DNA of 64,000 nt from Erwinia aphidicola. Its GTDB lineage: Bacteria; Pseudomonadota; Gammaproteobacteria; Enterobacterales; Enterobacteriaceae. The stretch spans positions 1-64,000 of the forward strand of contig NZ_JACXBP010000009.1 of NCBI RefSeq assembly GCF_014773485.1, written 5' to 3'. A program made the position numbers and the translations under genes. Every line of letters begins with the position of its first letter. Within the stretch, counting starts at the first letter, position 1. Of the stretch, positions 18,086-26,609 are shown piece after piece. Under the pieces are notes generated by a model. The model had not been told where the DNA came from and made no database searches. It worked only from the letters and a program-made list of their open reading frames with translations.

Positions 18086-18451
18086 TTTTATCTCCAAATT
18101 TTTTAAGGTTAGCTTTTCTACGCACTCTCTATTTACGTAGTAGTCACAACAGCCTGGTGAACATTGCATTACATACGTCTCTGTTCTGTTGTTGCGATAG
18201 GACATACTTTATCGGAGAACGGCATTGGTGGTTATTTGTATTGCAAAATAGACAAAAAACAGATTTTTGTGCTATTCTACTATCTCAGTACAGTTTTATT
18301 TAGAGTTAAAAAAAGGTTTGTCAGCATCGTCAAAGATGCATTTTCTGGCTTTGTTAATGAAAAAAATTATCTATTTTTAATAAAAATTGACAAAATAGGC
18401 TTATGCTAGATAAAAGCATTGAAAAAATTTCCATAAACACAGGTATGGCGC
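18086..18451. promoter_or_regulatory. divergent control region of pilin operon and MarT-like regulator
   Basis: This 366-base AT-rich gap separates the pilin operon (leftward) from the ToxR/MarT-like gene (rightward), so both promoters should lie here. I see no pair of long inverted repeats and no recombinase gene nearby, so the invertible promoter of the Proteus mrp system is not evident. The AT-richness would suit H-NS silencing relieved by the adjacent regulator; this is inference. Confidence 0.5.
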
Positions 18452-19306
18452 ATGTACTTCATTTTAAACAAGGGCTTGAAATTCAACCCTGACGTTAATG
18501 AGATCTCCCTCATAAATGATCAACACAACAGTGTGGTGCTTTCAAAACCAGCCACTAGGCTGCTTTTAACTTTAATTCAGAATGCTAATAATGTTGTGAC
18601 GCGAGATTTTCTACTAAAAAATGTTTGGGAGGATTATGGATATACCCCATCAAACAACAACCTTTACATGGCTATCAGTGAGTTGAGAAAGGCATTCACA
18701 TCTCTTTGGAAGGATATTGAACTAATAAAAACAATTCCAAAAGTTGGTTTGACGCTTGAGGCTGCTATTGATGTTTTCGAGATAAAAGATGGTGTTTCAA
18801 ACACACAACTATCAAGCGACACCAATCCAGCAGAAAAAGAGATAAATAGTGAAACTGTTTCCTTGGTAGAGGTTGAGGAATTACCAGTATCTGACAATGA
18901 ATTGGAGACATATTTCCTAAAAGATAAGAGATCTCACGTAAAAATTAAAGCTTTAATATCATTAGCGATAGTGATACCATCAATACTATATTTCATTTCG
19001 ACTTTCGAAAGGAAGCTTCCCATTGGTGTTTCAAAAGATGAATATGCATTTAAATATGGAACTTGCGACGTTTTTAGTCACGACATTTCTTTAGGTCATG
19101 TGCCGGATAAAGAAATCTTCAAAAGCAATATCATCGAAAAGTTAAAGCAATACGATATATCCTGTATAAATGTTAAAAAAAACATTTACTACCAAACTAC
19201 TTTTGGGAGAGGGGGTAATAAGCAAAATTATTTTATAGCTGCATGTACCTATATTCATAACTCTGACTCTAGAAAATGTGAAACTATTCATGAATTCGGT
19301 GAATAA
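18452..19306 (+). CDS. ToxR/CadC/MarT-like membrane-bound winged-helix regulator
   Basis: Protein of 284 residues. Residues about 1-105 are an OmpR/PhoB-type winged helix (SKPATRLLLTLIQNANNVVTRDFLLKNVWEDYG, then NNLYMAISELRKAF and IPKVGLTL). A charged linker follows, then one membrane segment (about 170-186, SLAIVIPSILYFI) and a C-terminal periplasmic domain with Cys residues. This is the ToxR/CadC design that binds DNA from the inner membrane. A FidL-like gene follows 5 bases later, the pairing known from Salmonella marT-fidL. It faces away from the pilin operon and is its most likely activator. Confidence 0.82.
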   Translation: MYFILNKGLKFNPDVNEISLINDQHNSVVLSKPATRLLLTLIQNANNVVTRDFLLKNVWEDYGYTPSNNNLYMAISELRKAFTSLWKDIELIKTIPKVGLTLEAAIDVFEIKDGVSNTQLSSDTNPAEKEINSETVSLVEVEELPVSDNELETYFLKDKRSHVKIKALISLAIVIPSILYFISTFERKLPIGVSKDEYAFKYGTCDVFSHDISLGHVPDKEIFKSNIIEKLKQYDISCINVKKNIYYQTTFGRGGNKQNYFIAACTYIHNSDSRKCETIHEFGE

Positions 19307-19311
19307 ATAAA

Positions 19312-19773
19312 ATGAAAATAAAAATTCAGAATGTGATGTTAGTAATCTCAGTGATAATATCTATGACGCTGGTTTTTTATGCAAAGAAAAAAGAGAATAC
19401 ATTCTCTTGCTCTTCGCATGTTGACTATTTTTTTCCGAAAGGGTCTTTGCATTCAGATTTTCAAATCCTTATGTACAGTGATGAAACTGGGTTAATAATA
19501 CATAGAGGGAGTTTAATTGTTGGGCAGGAAAAGTACCTTATAAATAGACAAATAGATTTCATCATAAAGAATAAAAACAAAGGTGGACTCTTAACTTTGA
19601 AGCTCACAGGGGTTGAAAAGAATCCTAATGATAGCGTGCCAGATGAGGATGCTTGGAATAAATCTTACTCACCCGGGTTGCAGTATTATCCATTAGTGTT
19701 GAAAACTAAAGGTGGTGATATTATCATAACGGAGAATGCATCACCTCTATATGTTTGTTCTCAGAGTAATTAA
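19312..19773 (+). CDS. FidL-like single-span membrane protein
   Basis: Protein of 153 residues with one N-terminal membrane segment (about 5-25) and a periplasmic domain with a Cys at each end (FSCSSHVDYFF and PLYVCSQ). Size, topology and position immediately after a MarT/ToxR-like regulator fit the FidL-like family. By analogy with ToxS it may stabilise the regulator's periplasmic domain. The family call rests mostly on context and layout. Confidence 0.62.
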   Translation: MKIKIQNVMLVISVIISMTLVFYAKKKENTFSCSSHVDYFFPKGSLHSDFQILMYSDETGLIIHRGSLIVGQEKYLINRQIDFIIKNKNKGGLLTLKLTGVEKNPNDSVPDEDAWNKSYSPGLQYYPLVLKTKGGDIIITENASPLYVCSQSN

Positions 19774-19890
19774 GTTCACTCAAGAATTTCACTTATGCAT
19801 ATAGATAATTAACAGCATGGTAAAATTCCCTTTATCATATAAAGAAAAGATTCTGGGATGTAAAGTACATGCGCTAAGATAATTTTAAAT

Positions 19891-19927
19891 ATCCTGATGT
19901 TAATAAATTAGATATTAATATCAGGAT
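19891..19927. promoter_or_regulatory. 15-bp inverted repeat downstream of fidL-like gene
   Basis: Arms 19891-19905 and 19913-19927 are complementary with one mismatch around a 7-base loop. It may be a weak terminator for the regulator pair or an operator for the AraC-type gene that follows. The U-rich tail is poor, so I do not decide between these. Confidence 0.4.
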
Positions 19928-19950
19928 GTGATTTTTGTGTGTGCTTTTAT

Positions 19951-19964
19951 GGGGGGGGGCGGGG
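19951..19964 (+). repeat. homopolymeric G tract upstream of AraC-type gene
   Basis: Nine consecutive G, one C and four more G lie about 80 bases upstream of the AraC-type start, in otherwise AT-rich DNA. Such a tract can vary in length by slipped-strand mispairing and alter promoter spacing. It is not inside a coding region. Confidence 0.6.
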
Positions 19965-20044
19965 TTTTGAAGCTGAAAATTCCTCGTAATCAACTTCCCT
20001 TAACAATTATATAACTCAAGTAACCATGCTCTAAGTAGGACTTC

Positions 20045-20956
20045 ATGAGCCCTTTATCTGATATTGTTTCACGTTTAAAAATAAGTAGCCAAAGAGTCGT
20101 TAGTTTTGAGTTTAAAAATAATACTAAAGCGGTTTTTCCAGAATATGATGGAATGAAGATCTATATAGCAAAAAAAGGCCGACTTTTTTTTAAGGCACAA
20201 GGTGATAAAAAAATATACCCTTTTAATGAAGGTGATATTGTAATTTTATCAAGTGGAAAGGCATTTGATATTTTTGACCACGACTCAGCGGAATGCATCG
20301 ATATAGATAAAATCCAAGTGGTAAAGGGGGGCTCCACTTTTTTTACCAACGGAGGTGACGATTTCTCTTTTATCGGATGCAGGTTTGTGCTTCATATAAA
20401 TGAAACGATTCGTTTTATCACTGCTTTGCCTGAGCCTATAATTATTTCAGCGCAAAGTGAAGAGAACAACGTGATCAGCGATTTCTTAATTCATCTTTTT
20501 TCAGAGATAAAGAAGCCTAAGCCGGGTAGTGAGTTGATTACTGAGCACTTATTGCAAATAATTCTGACACAAGCACTAAGAGTTCATATTTTTACAGGAG
20601 CGTCAGGAGGTGAGGAAGGTATGTTTTATGCTTTGACGGATAATAATATTGGCCCTGTTCTAACCTGTTTGCACCAGCAGCCTGGAAGAAAGTGGCTTTT
20701 GGATGAACTTGCAAGCGTTGCTGGTATGTCACGCTCTGCTTTCACCTCAAAATTTAGAAGGCTGCTGGGGTGTAGTGTTAAAAAATATATTCGTATATGG
20801 CGCTTCAGTCTTGCAATAGATCGCATGATAAGGAATAAAGAAACTATAAGTCAAATTGCATTTGACTTGGGTTATGAGTCCGAAAGCGCTTTTAGTACCG
20901 CTTTCAAGAAAGTAATGGGAGAGTCTCCCAGGAATTACATTAGCAATCTTTATTAG
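20045..20956 (+). CDS. AraC family transcriptional regulator
   Basis: Regulator of 303 residues. The N-terminal half is a cupin-like sensing domain (MKIYIAKKGRLFFKAQGD, YPFNEGDIVILSSG). The C-terminal 100 residues hold two helix-turn-helix units: WLLDELASVAGMSRSAFTSKFRRLLG and ISQIAFDLGYESESAFSTAFKKVMGESPRNY, the standard AraC signature. Its ligand is unknown. It is monocistronic, between the MarT/FidL-like pair and selC, and may act on the fimbrial locus or on an unlinked target. Confidence 0.9.
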   Translation: MSPLSDIVSRLKISSQRVVSFEFKNNTKAVFPEYDGMKIYIAKKGRLFFKAQGDKKIYPFNEGDIVILSSGKAFDIFDHDSAECIDIDKIQVVKGGSTFFTNGGDDFSFIGCRFVLHINETIRFITALPEPIIISAQSEENNVISDFLIHLFSEIKKPKPGSELITEHLLQIILTQALRVHIFTGASGGEEGMFYALTDNNIGPVLTCLHQQPGRKWLLDELASVAGMSRSAFTSKFRRLLGCSVKKYIRIWRFSLAIDRMIRNKETISQIAFDLGYESESAFSTAFKKVMGESPRNYISNLY

Positions 20957-21470
20957 TCAGGTTTTTTTTGAAGGGATATTTAGAATTTACCCGTCAAAGC
21001 AGATGATGCCAAGATTTTGTTTCTGCATAAAATTATTTTGGCGATGGCGGTATTAATAAAGAGTAATCACTATCGTATCTCTCTAACGGTTTTTACATGA
21101 ATTGTATTTCCTGTTGTCTTATTCACCCATTCAGGATTTAAATTACTTTATGACAGTGCTAGGCTAAGTGGTGAGTGATAGACTTAACGAGTTTTATATA
21201 TTCAATACCCTATTTAAAAAGCCTAATAGCAATAAGCAAAAAGATAATTTCTCTAAAAAAATAAAATGTATTTTAATTAATTATGATGAATCTTCACGCC
21301 TTTAATGTCATTAGCTTGATCAAAAGTTGATATGTCGGGTTATAGAGATTGCTGCGCTTAAATTCCCCATAAGGACAGATCGCCGTCGCGGAGGGACATA
21401 AGGTGTGATGGCTAAAGCCATAGTTTTCACAGGGGCAAAGGCAGTGATATACTCGCCGCCTCTGCAAAAG
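20957..21470. other. intergenic stretch upstream of selC
   Basis: This AT-rich gap of about 510 bases has no supported gene. The selC promoter should be in its last 100 bases. I saw no repeat or strong hairpin. Confidence 0.45.
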
Positions 21471-21565
21471 GGAAGATCGTCGTCTCCGGTGAGGCGGCTG
21501 GACTTCAAATCCAGTTGGGGTCGCCAGCGGTCCCGGGCAGGTTCGACTCCTGTGATCTTCCGCCA
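21471..21565 (+). tRNA. selC: tRNA-Sec (anticodon UCA)
   Basis: A 95-base selenocysteine tRNA, nearly identical to the E. coli selC gene as I recall it. The acceptor stem pairs GGAAGATC with GATCTTCC. The anticodon loop CTTCAAA carries TCA at 21505-21507. A long variable arm follows, then the T arm GTTCGACTC, discriminator G and an encoded CCA. It reads UGA as selenocysteine. selC is a well-known integration hotspot, and here its 3' end forms the left boundary of a P4-type island; insertion preserves the full tRNA sequence. Confidence 0.97.
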
Positions 21566-21567
21566 AA
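21546..21567 (+). repeat. attL of the selC island
   Basis: This 22-bp segment at the 3' end of selC (starting ACTCCTGTGATC and ending in CCGCCAAA) recurs exactly at 33176-33197. It overlaps the T-arm and acceptor stem, the usual crossover zone of P4-type integrases, and lies about 160 bases before the integrase start. Confidence 0.9.
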
Positions 21568-21727
21568 GAATGTCCGCATGATTCCTGGTTAATTCTTTAA
21601 TTTACTTAAAATCATAAAGTTATGATGTTTCGTTGTCCGTAATAGTCCCTGGTCATCTCCCGAAATCCGTGAAAAATATGTATAGTGGTGTGTATAGATT
21701 CCTTATACACAAAATTAGCTTATACAC

Positions 21728-22903
21728 ATGCCACTTACTGACCTTCAAATCCGACGCGCAAAGGCGCAAGACAAGCCTTTCACCCTGAGCGATGGACTGG
21801 GTTTATCACTACTCATCAATCCCGATGGGAGTAAGGGCTGGAGATTCCGTTACCGGTTCGCAGGTAAAGCTCGCCTGATATCCTTTGGTTCCTACAGCCT
21901 CGTATCACTTGCAGAAGCGCGGGAAAAACGCGATGCGGCGCGTAAACAGGTTGCTAACGGGATAGATCCCGTTGAGGAGCGCAAAGTGCAGAAACTGGCG
22001 CAGCAGCTCTCAAGCGAGAACTCTTTTGAAGCAATAAGTCGGGAATGGCATGCTAATAAAGCCGATCGCTGGACCCTGGCATACCGCGAAGAAATCATTA
22101 AGACATTTGAGCAAGATGTTTTCCCGTACATCGGTAAACGCCCTATCAGTGAGATCAAACCTCTGGAACTACTTGAGGTGCTACGACGAATAGAGAAGCG
22201 TGGTGCACTAGAGAAAACACGTAAGGTGCGTCAGAGATGCGGTGAGGTTTATCGCTACTCAATCATAACTGGCCGTGCTGAATACAACCCAGCTCCTGAT
22301 TTAGCAATAGCTTTGGCCGTTCCTAAGCAAAAGCACCATCCGTTTTTATCCGCCGAAGAGCTAACTCATTTTGTTAGAGATCTTGAAGCGTATACCGGCA
22401 GCATCATCACGAAAAATGCGACTAAGATTGTTATGCTAACTGGCGTCAGAACTCAGGAGATGCGCTTCGCGACGTGGGATGAGGTGGACCTTGAGAAAGG
22501 CATCTGGGAGATCCCAGCGGAACGGATGAAAATGCGTAGGCCTCATATCGTGCCGCTTTCTACTCAGGTTATCGATCTCTTTAAGCAGCTAAAACCTATT
22601 ACGGGCCATTATTCATACATTTTCATAGGCAGGAACAACCGCAGTAAACCCATTTCTAAGGAAACAGTTTCGCAAGTAATTGAATTGTTGGGTTATAAGG
22701 GGCGAGCTACAGGTCACGGTTTTCGACATAGCATGTCGACAATTTTGCATGAAAAAGGGTTTGATAGTGCATGGATTGAAATGCAATTAGCTCATGTAGA
22801 TAAAAATAAAATTCGCGGGATATATAATCATGCCCAATATTGGGAAAGTAGAAAGAAAATGATGCAATGGTATAGCGATCTTCTTACAGATAAAGAGTGG
22901 TGA
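21728..22903 (+). CDS. int: P4-family tyrosine recombinase (integrase)
   Basis: Integrase of 391 residues beginning MPLTDLQIRRAKAQDKPF, with the N-terminal DUF4102-type arm-binding domain (LSDGLGLSLLINPDGSKGWRFRYRF). A core-binding domain follows, then a catalytic domain: first Arg in LTGVRTQEMRFATWDEVD, HGFRHSMSTILHE with the His-x-x-Arg pair, and the nucleophile Tyr in GIYNHAQYWESRKKMM. It directs insertion at and excision from selC. The start lies 160 bases after attL, as usual for P4-type elements. Confidence 0.95.
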   Translation: MPLTDLQIRRAKAQDKPFTLSDGLGLSLLINPDGSKGWRFRYRFAGKARLISFGSYSLVSLAEAREKRDAARKQVANGIDPVEERKVQKLAQQLSSENSFEAISREWHANKADRWTLAYREEIIKTFEQDVFPYIGKRPISEIKPLELLEVLRRIEKRGALEKTRKVRQRCGEVYRYSIITGRAEYNPAPDLAIALAVPKQKHHPFLSAEELTHFVRDLEAYTGSIITKNATKIVMLTGVRTQEMRFATWDEVDLEKGIWEIPAERMKMRRPHIVPLSTQVIDLFKQLKPITGHYSYIFIGRNNRSKPISKETVSQVIELLGYKGRATGHGFRHSMSTILHEKGFDSAWIEMQLAHVDKNKIRGIYNHAQYWESRKKMMQWYSDLLTDKEW

Positions 22904-22908
22904 AAATC

Positions 22909-24288
22909 ATGAGTGCAAGTTTAGAGGATATTAAGGACTTTGACTTCATTATCTCTGAAGCATATAGAATAACTGATGGGTTGAACTTATCTAATTTCAG
23001 GGATTTTTATGATAAAGAGTATAATCGTCCGCACGGTTCTATAGGTATGACTATAAATCCACCTTATGATCTTCTCGGTAAATATAAATCCATTCCAAAT
23101 AGGCAGATACATCTTTCATACGTTTCAAGAGAAGCACTATATGCTATTGCAGCCAGATTTATAAAATCGAATAGATTAGAAATGCTGGTTAATGTTAGTG
23201 AGTTTGTTGACAGTCTTAAAAGAGCGTTATACATACATATCTTTATTGATAATGGCGATGATGGTAAAAAAGGTTATACTCAACTCCTTAATAAAGCACT
23301 AAAAATAACAAGAAGAGGGATGTCTGAAGAAGAGTTCTATTTTCCAATTTTAGCTTTAGGGTTAAAAAAAGAAAGAATCTCTATTGGTTGTGCTGAAATA
23401 ATATCTTCAAAGCAAATGTATTCTATGATCGGTGATAAACTTACGGAACATCACATTGAATTATCCAAAAGTTTTTGTTCTGCAAATAAATTCCCATACG
23501 AACACTACTTAAAAATTCCCGTCAGCAAACGTTCAAAACAAAGCCGAGAGAGAATTTCTAAAAACGTGGCAAGTTTCGTAGTTGGGATACTTCAACTCTT
23601 TAGTGAGCACTATCAAATACCATCAAGTTTTTTGAGTTTATCAATTAACCCCTACCCTAATTATGAGGGGTTTTATTTTACTAAAAAATCTGATGGTGAT
23701 TTTAACTATAATCATTCTTCCAATGGAAGGATATTCGAGAGTGACAAGTTCTGGAGTAATTTTGAAGCCGATTATAATTCTGATTTGGGGGTCGTTTTAT
23801 CTCAACTGATAAAGTTAGCATTAGAACCAAGTGAAAGATCTATCATTGCGGATCGATTGATAGATGCAATATATTTTTTTAGTAGTGCACAGCAAGATAA
23901 AGATGAAAGTTCGCGCATAGTGAAGTTAGCAACAGCTCTTGAAAGACTGGTGAGTCTACCAAGTGAGAAAAAAGATTCATCTACTACCAAGAACTTTGTG
24001 AGCCGAGTTTCATTATTAGCCTCCATTTATTATCAAAATGAGAAAGACTGGCGTCAGATTTCAAAAGAAATGTATGAAATTAGATCTGATATAGCTCATG
24101 GCGCTTGGTCATTATATAGAGAAGTGCAGCCTTTGTACTCTTCTAGATATAGTGAGTTAACAAGTAAAGTAATCTTTTCCGCATGTATTGGATTCTACAA
24201 AAGAAGTTTTACGACCATTAATAATGATAAATTAGTGAAAGAATTTTTCGATTTTCTTGAAAATGCTCTAGATAACAATGAATCGTAA
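22909..24288 (+). CDS. HEPN-motif protein, candidate defence effector in P4 cargo slot
   Basis: Protein of 459 residues from ATG 22909; the longer frame with GTG starts overlaps the integrase stop. Near the C-terminus (about 385-400) it has YEIRSDIAHGAW, an Rx4H motif as in Apea-like HEPN ribonucleases. A preceding helical stretch reads KLATALERLVSLPSEKK, typical of the same fold. The first 280 residues are unrecognised. The gene is much more AT-rich than the rest of the satellite and lies between integrase and cos, the slot where P4 satellites carry interchangeable anti-phage genes. RNase-based abortive infection is a reasonable inference, not shown. Confidence 0.65.
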   Translation: MSASLEDIKDFDFIISEAYRITDGLNLSNFRDFYDKEYNRPHGSIGMTINPPYDLLGKYKSIPNRQIHLSYVSREALYAIAARFIKSNRLEMLVNVSEFVDSLKRALYIHIFIDNGDDGKKGYTQLLNKALKITRRGMSEEEFYFPILALGLKKERISIGCAEIISSKQMYSMIGDKLTEHHIELSKSFCSANKFPYEHYLKIPVSKRSKQSRERISKNVASFVVGILQLFSEHYQIPSSFLSLSINPYPNYEGFYFTKKSDGDFNYNHSSNGRIFESDKFWSNFEADYNSDLGVVLSQLIKLALEPSERSIIADRLIDAIYFFSSAQQDKDESSRIVKLATALERLVSLPSEKKDSSTTKNFVSRVSLLASIYYQNEKDWRQISKEMYEIRSDIAHGAWSLYREVQPLYSSRYSELTSKVIFSACIGFYKRSFTTINNDKLVKEFFDFLENALDNNES

Positions 24289-24306
24289 TTATCACCTTCG
24301 CGCGCA

Positions 24307-24325
24307 ATGCTACCCCCTCCTCGCC
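24307..24325 (-). other. cos-like packaging site
   Basis: Read on the minus strand, these 19 bases start GGCGAGG, run through a G tract and end in AGCAT, followed by TGCGCGC. They match 15 of 19 positions of the P2/P4 cohesive-end sequence as I remember it. The location between cargo gene and Delta/Psu genes is where P4-type elements carry cos. If real, it allows packaging into helper capsids. Confidence 0.5.
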
Positions 24326-24510
24326 TGCCCGCTTTATCGGTCGTATTTAATGCAGCTGCATGGGGTGGCTTAGGCCGCACTGTGCCTGCCTTTTCCGGGG
24401 ATTATGTACCCTGCAATCTGCATGCAAAACCATGCATCTTATGCATGCACGGCTCTTTACAAAGCGGGCTGGCCAAAAAAAAAGGCTTTCGAAAGGCAAA
24501 CGGCGGGCAT

Positions 24511-24536
24511 AAAAAAGCCGCTGTGCGGGCAGCGGC
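24511..24536 (-). terminator. intrinsic terminator of the Delta/Psu-like operon
   Basis: On the minus strand a 7-bp stem (GCCGCTG with CAGCGGC, 6-base loop) is followed by six T, 12 bases beyond the Ogr/Delta-like stop. This is a standard rho-independent terminator. Confidence 0.8.
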
Positions 24537-24547
24537 CGGATGCGGGG

Positions 24548-24793
24548 TTAGTGTGACCGGAAGGCTGAACCATAGCGCCCGATTGTTTGTGCCTTACTCT
24601 GCGGCTCTGGAGCCACCGGCTCCGGTTCCTGCTGAGGCGGACAGGTAATGACTTTAGTGATGTTTTCATGCGTCTTGAACGTGCATGAGCAGTCGAGGTT
24701 AGTGCACTGGTGATAGCGCTCCTTCACCTGTTCGGACATATACCGGCTTGATTTGGCATGTGCCGGACTTTTGCAGAACGGGCAGTGCATCAT
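24548..24793 (-). CDS. Ogr/Delta-like zinc-finger late-gene activator
   Basis: Protein of 81 residues with an N-terminal zinc-binding motif: MMHCPFC, then YHQCTNLDCSCTF, matching the C-x2-C...C-x4-C spacing of the Ogr/Delta family. These proteins activate P2/P4 late promoters by contacting RNA polymerase. P4 Delta is a fused double domain of about 166 residues, whereas this is a single domain like P2 Ogr. A Pro- and Glu-rich tail follows. The gene overlaps the upstream Psu-like gene (ATGA) and ends at an intrinsic terminator. Confidence 0.88.
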   Translation of the reverse strand: MMHCPFCKSPAHAKSSRYMSEQVKERYHQCTNLDCSCTFKTHENITKVITCPPQQEPEPVAPEPQSKAQTIGRYGSAFRSH

Positions 24794-25512
24794 GCCTGGT
24801 TCTCCTTCTGACTGTTTCTTTCACTTTTTGCTTTACGCTCGCTTATCAGCGTGTGAATGGAAGCAGGGCTATTGTACAGACGCATATCCACGCCGGTCAG
24901 CGCGGGGCGATGCATACCAATCTCAGACAGTACCGGCTCGGTACTCATATCCAGCTGCGAGCTCTCCGCCAGGTCAACCAGCCGCTTACCGACTTCGCGG
25001 GCGAGTATCACCGCAGGTTCTTCGTGTAGCGGGTCGGTCTGGCGGCCGGTGTCGTTGAGACGGAGTGACATCAGCTTCAGAATAATACCGCGTATCAGCG
25101 TCGGACTGAGGGTGCGCATGGCAGCATTCCACTGTTCCTCCGCGTACTGCGTGAATGCAGTTCTGTGCGCGCTAACCCAGGCGCGGCCGGTGGATACGGC
25201 GGCAATCATCTCGCCCTCATGCTCAAACTCCAGCACCTCAATCAGGCCGGCGAACTCGTCGGCCAGCTCGCGGCTGGCGATGCGCTGGCTGTGCTCGGCG
25301 CGCATCTCTGGCGTAATTGCCCCGCGCAGGTCACGAAAGCGGGTGCGCCAGCTGGTTTCCGCTTCTTTCCCGTTATCAATAGCCGCCTCACGCTCTTTTT
25401 TGCTACGGGCAATTGCGGCGGTGATGTCGTTTATTTTCATCATCTGCGCCGTATGGGCGGTGCGGGTCTCTTCCAGGTGCTTCAGGGCGGGGCTTTTTTC
25501 CGGGGTGCTCAT
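24790..25512 (-). CDS. Psu-like polarity suppression / capsid decoration protein
   Basis: Protein of 240 residues from ATG 25512, with GGAGAGAT upstream; the longer frame starts at 25569. The sequence is helical. Its ending (LSEIGMHRPALTGVDMRLYNSPASIHTLISER) parallels the end of P4 Psu (IGFRP...FTPAQNMIFSRK pattern), and position next to an Ogr/Delta-like gene fits. P4 Psu is about 190 residues, blocks Rho and decorates P4 capsids; this one is longer at both ends. It could instead be another P4 late protein such as a Sid-type factor. Confidence 0.62.
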   Translation of the reverse strand: MSTPEKSPALKHLEETRTAHTAQMMKINDITAAIARSKKEREAAIDNGKEAETSWRTRFRDLRGAITPEMRAEHSQRIASRELADEFAGLIEVLEFEHEGEMIAAVSTGRAWVSAHRTAFTQYAEEQWNAAMRTLSPTLIRGIILKLMSLRLNDTGRQTDPLHEEPAVILAREVGKRLVDLAESSQLDMSTEPVLSEIGMHRPALTGVDMRLYNSPASIHTLISERKAKSERNSQKENQA

Positions 25513-26024
25513 AGCGTTATCTCTCCGTCTGTAAAGTATGTCGCTATTCTGTCGTTCACCAGCGGGCAAATCATTTCATTGCCTCTTGCCTGTCGGTGAG
25601 CAAACAGACCTGCCTCAGCCCTGACATACCCCCTTTGAGATTTTAGTTTTAATAAAAACTATTCACTACTATTCACCTTTAGAAAAAAGACAGTAAATAC
25701 AGTAAGTAAAGAGGTGAATACTTCGATGAAGTGTATTCACTAAGTGTTCACCACTGTTCACCTTTGTTATGAAGAGCCTTTTCTCTGGCGAGCTTTTTTG
25801 AATGTTTAAATCTTTTAATTTCATGAGTTTGATAGGTGGAATATTTGAATGGCACTCATTGGCATTTGTTGGCATACAGGGTGTAACAGAAACGGGTTTT
25901 GGTCATTTCTAAGCAAGAGGCACCTTGTTGCATCCGGGATAAATATGCTGAAAATAAGAGGTTACCGAAACAGTACCGCCGGAACCGGCCAGCGCCGCCC
26001 GGATACACAAAACGAGGTAACACC
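25513..26024. other. divergent control region between Psu-like and AlpA-like modules
   Basis: About 510 bases with no gene. It holds the left iteron cluster, the presumed late promoter for Psu/Delta, and from 25925 onward the first copy of the AlpA leader, which is repeated at 26511. I could not place promoter boxes. Confidence 0.5.
25661..25765. repeat. GGTGAAC-type iteron cluster (ori/crr-like, left)
   Basis: The cluster holds several copies of GGTGAAC or GTGAATA and their complements: ATTCACC at 25671, GGTGAATA at 25713, GTATTCAC at 25733, and a pair reading GGTGAACAG-TGGTGAACAC on the minus strand at 25744-25763. P4 alpha protein binds GGTGAACAG-type iterons in ori1 and crr. The cluster lies upstream of the leftward Psu/Delta operon. 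A second cluster lies at 32918-33022. Confidence 0.6.
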
Positions 26025-26282
26025 ATGCTTTGCGCTTCCCCTTCATCATCCCCGGCCATTCCGCCAGTTAGCCATCTGCACTATCCGCGTGACCACTTTA
26101 TGCGCCTGCCGGAAGTCATCAGCACCCGTCGCCAGACGTGTTCGCTCATTTACGACTTAATCAGCAGCGAGCTGCTACTTAGCGCATTTCACTCGTCGGT
26201 AAGAACGCCACCCGGCGGGCGCCAGGGGGAACAACAGGATTCAATTATGTTTCAGAATGATCACGTTCTGACAGATTGCTGA
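26025..26282 (+). pseudogene. decayed AlpA copy fused to remnant of its downstream gene
   Basis: The frame begins MLCASPSSSPAIPP and matches the intact AlpA gene at 26610 through LPEVIST and IYDLIS. It then loses the AlpA sequence by frame slippage near 26170-26215. Its last residues, DHVLTDC, are the same as those ending the gene downstream of the intact AlpA (27112). The copy therefore derives from the two-gene AlpA module with an internal deletion. Its leader (25925-26024) is also a copy of 26511-26609. The product would be 85 residues with a broken DNA-binding domain. Confidence 0.8.
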
Positions 26283-26609
26283 TCAAAACATCTCAATCCG
26301 TTGACCTCTTTTTATTAGCAATGATTTTCTGGTGTTTTGATGAATTAACTCAGACTTATGCTCTGAATTATATTTGATATCAGAAATTTTGAACTGCGAT
26401 TATTTTTTAGCCTGAAATCTAATGAGCACTATTTAACATTATTCAGCACTATTTAGTAATCAGCGCCCCAGACGAACCTTTAATTAGCTCATTATCTGAG
26501 CTTTTGGAGCTTGTTGCATCCGGGGTAAATATGCTGAGAATAAGGGGTTACCGCAACAATTCCGCCGGAACCGGCCAGCGCCGCCCGGATACAAAAACGA
26601 GGTAACACC
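26283..26609. other. gap before intact AlpA, with duplicated leader
   Basis: These 327 bases start AT-rich and unassigned. From 26511 they repeat the sequence seen at 25925 (TTGTTGCATCC onward) up to the AlpA start. The repeated leader probably carries the AlpA promoter and ribosome binding region (GAGGTAACACC). Confidence 0.6.

Noticed and set aside
18086..18451. Invertible promoter as in Proteus mrp
   Set aside because: No long inverted repeat pair and no site-specific recombinase gene beside the operon.
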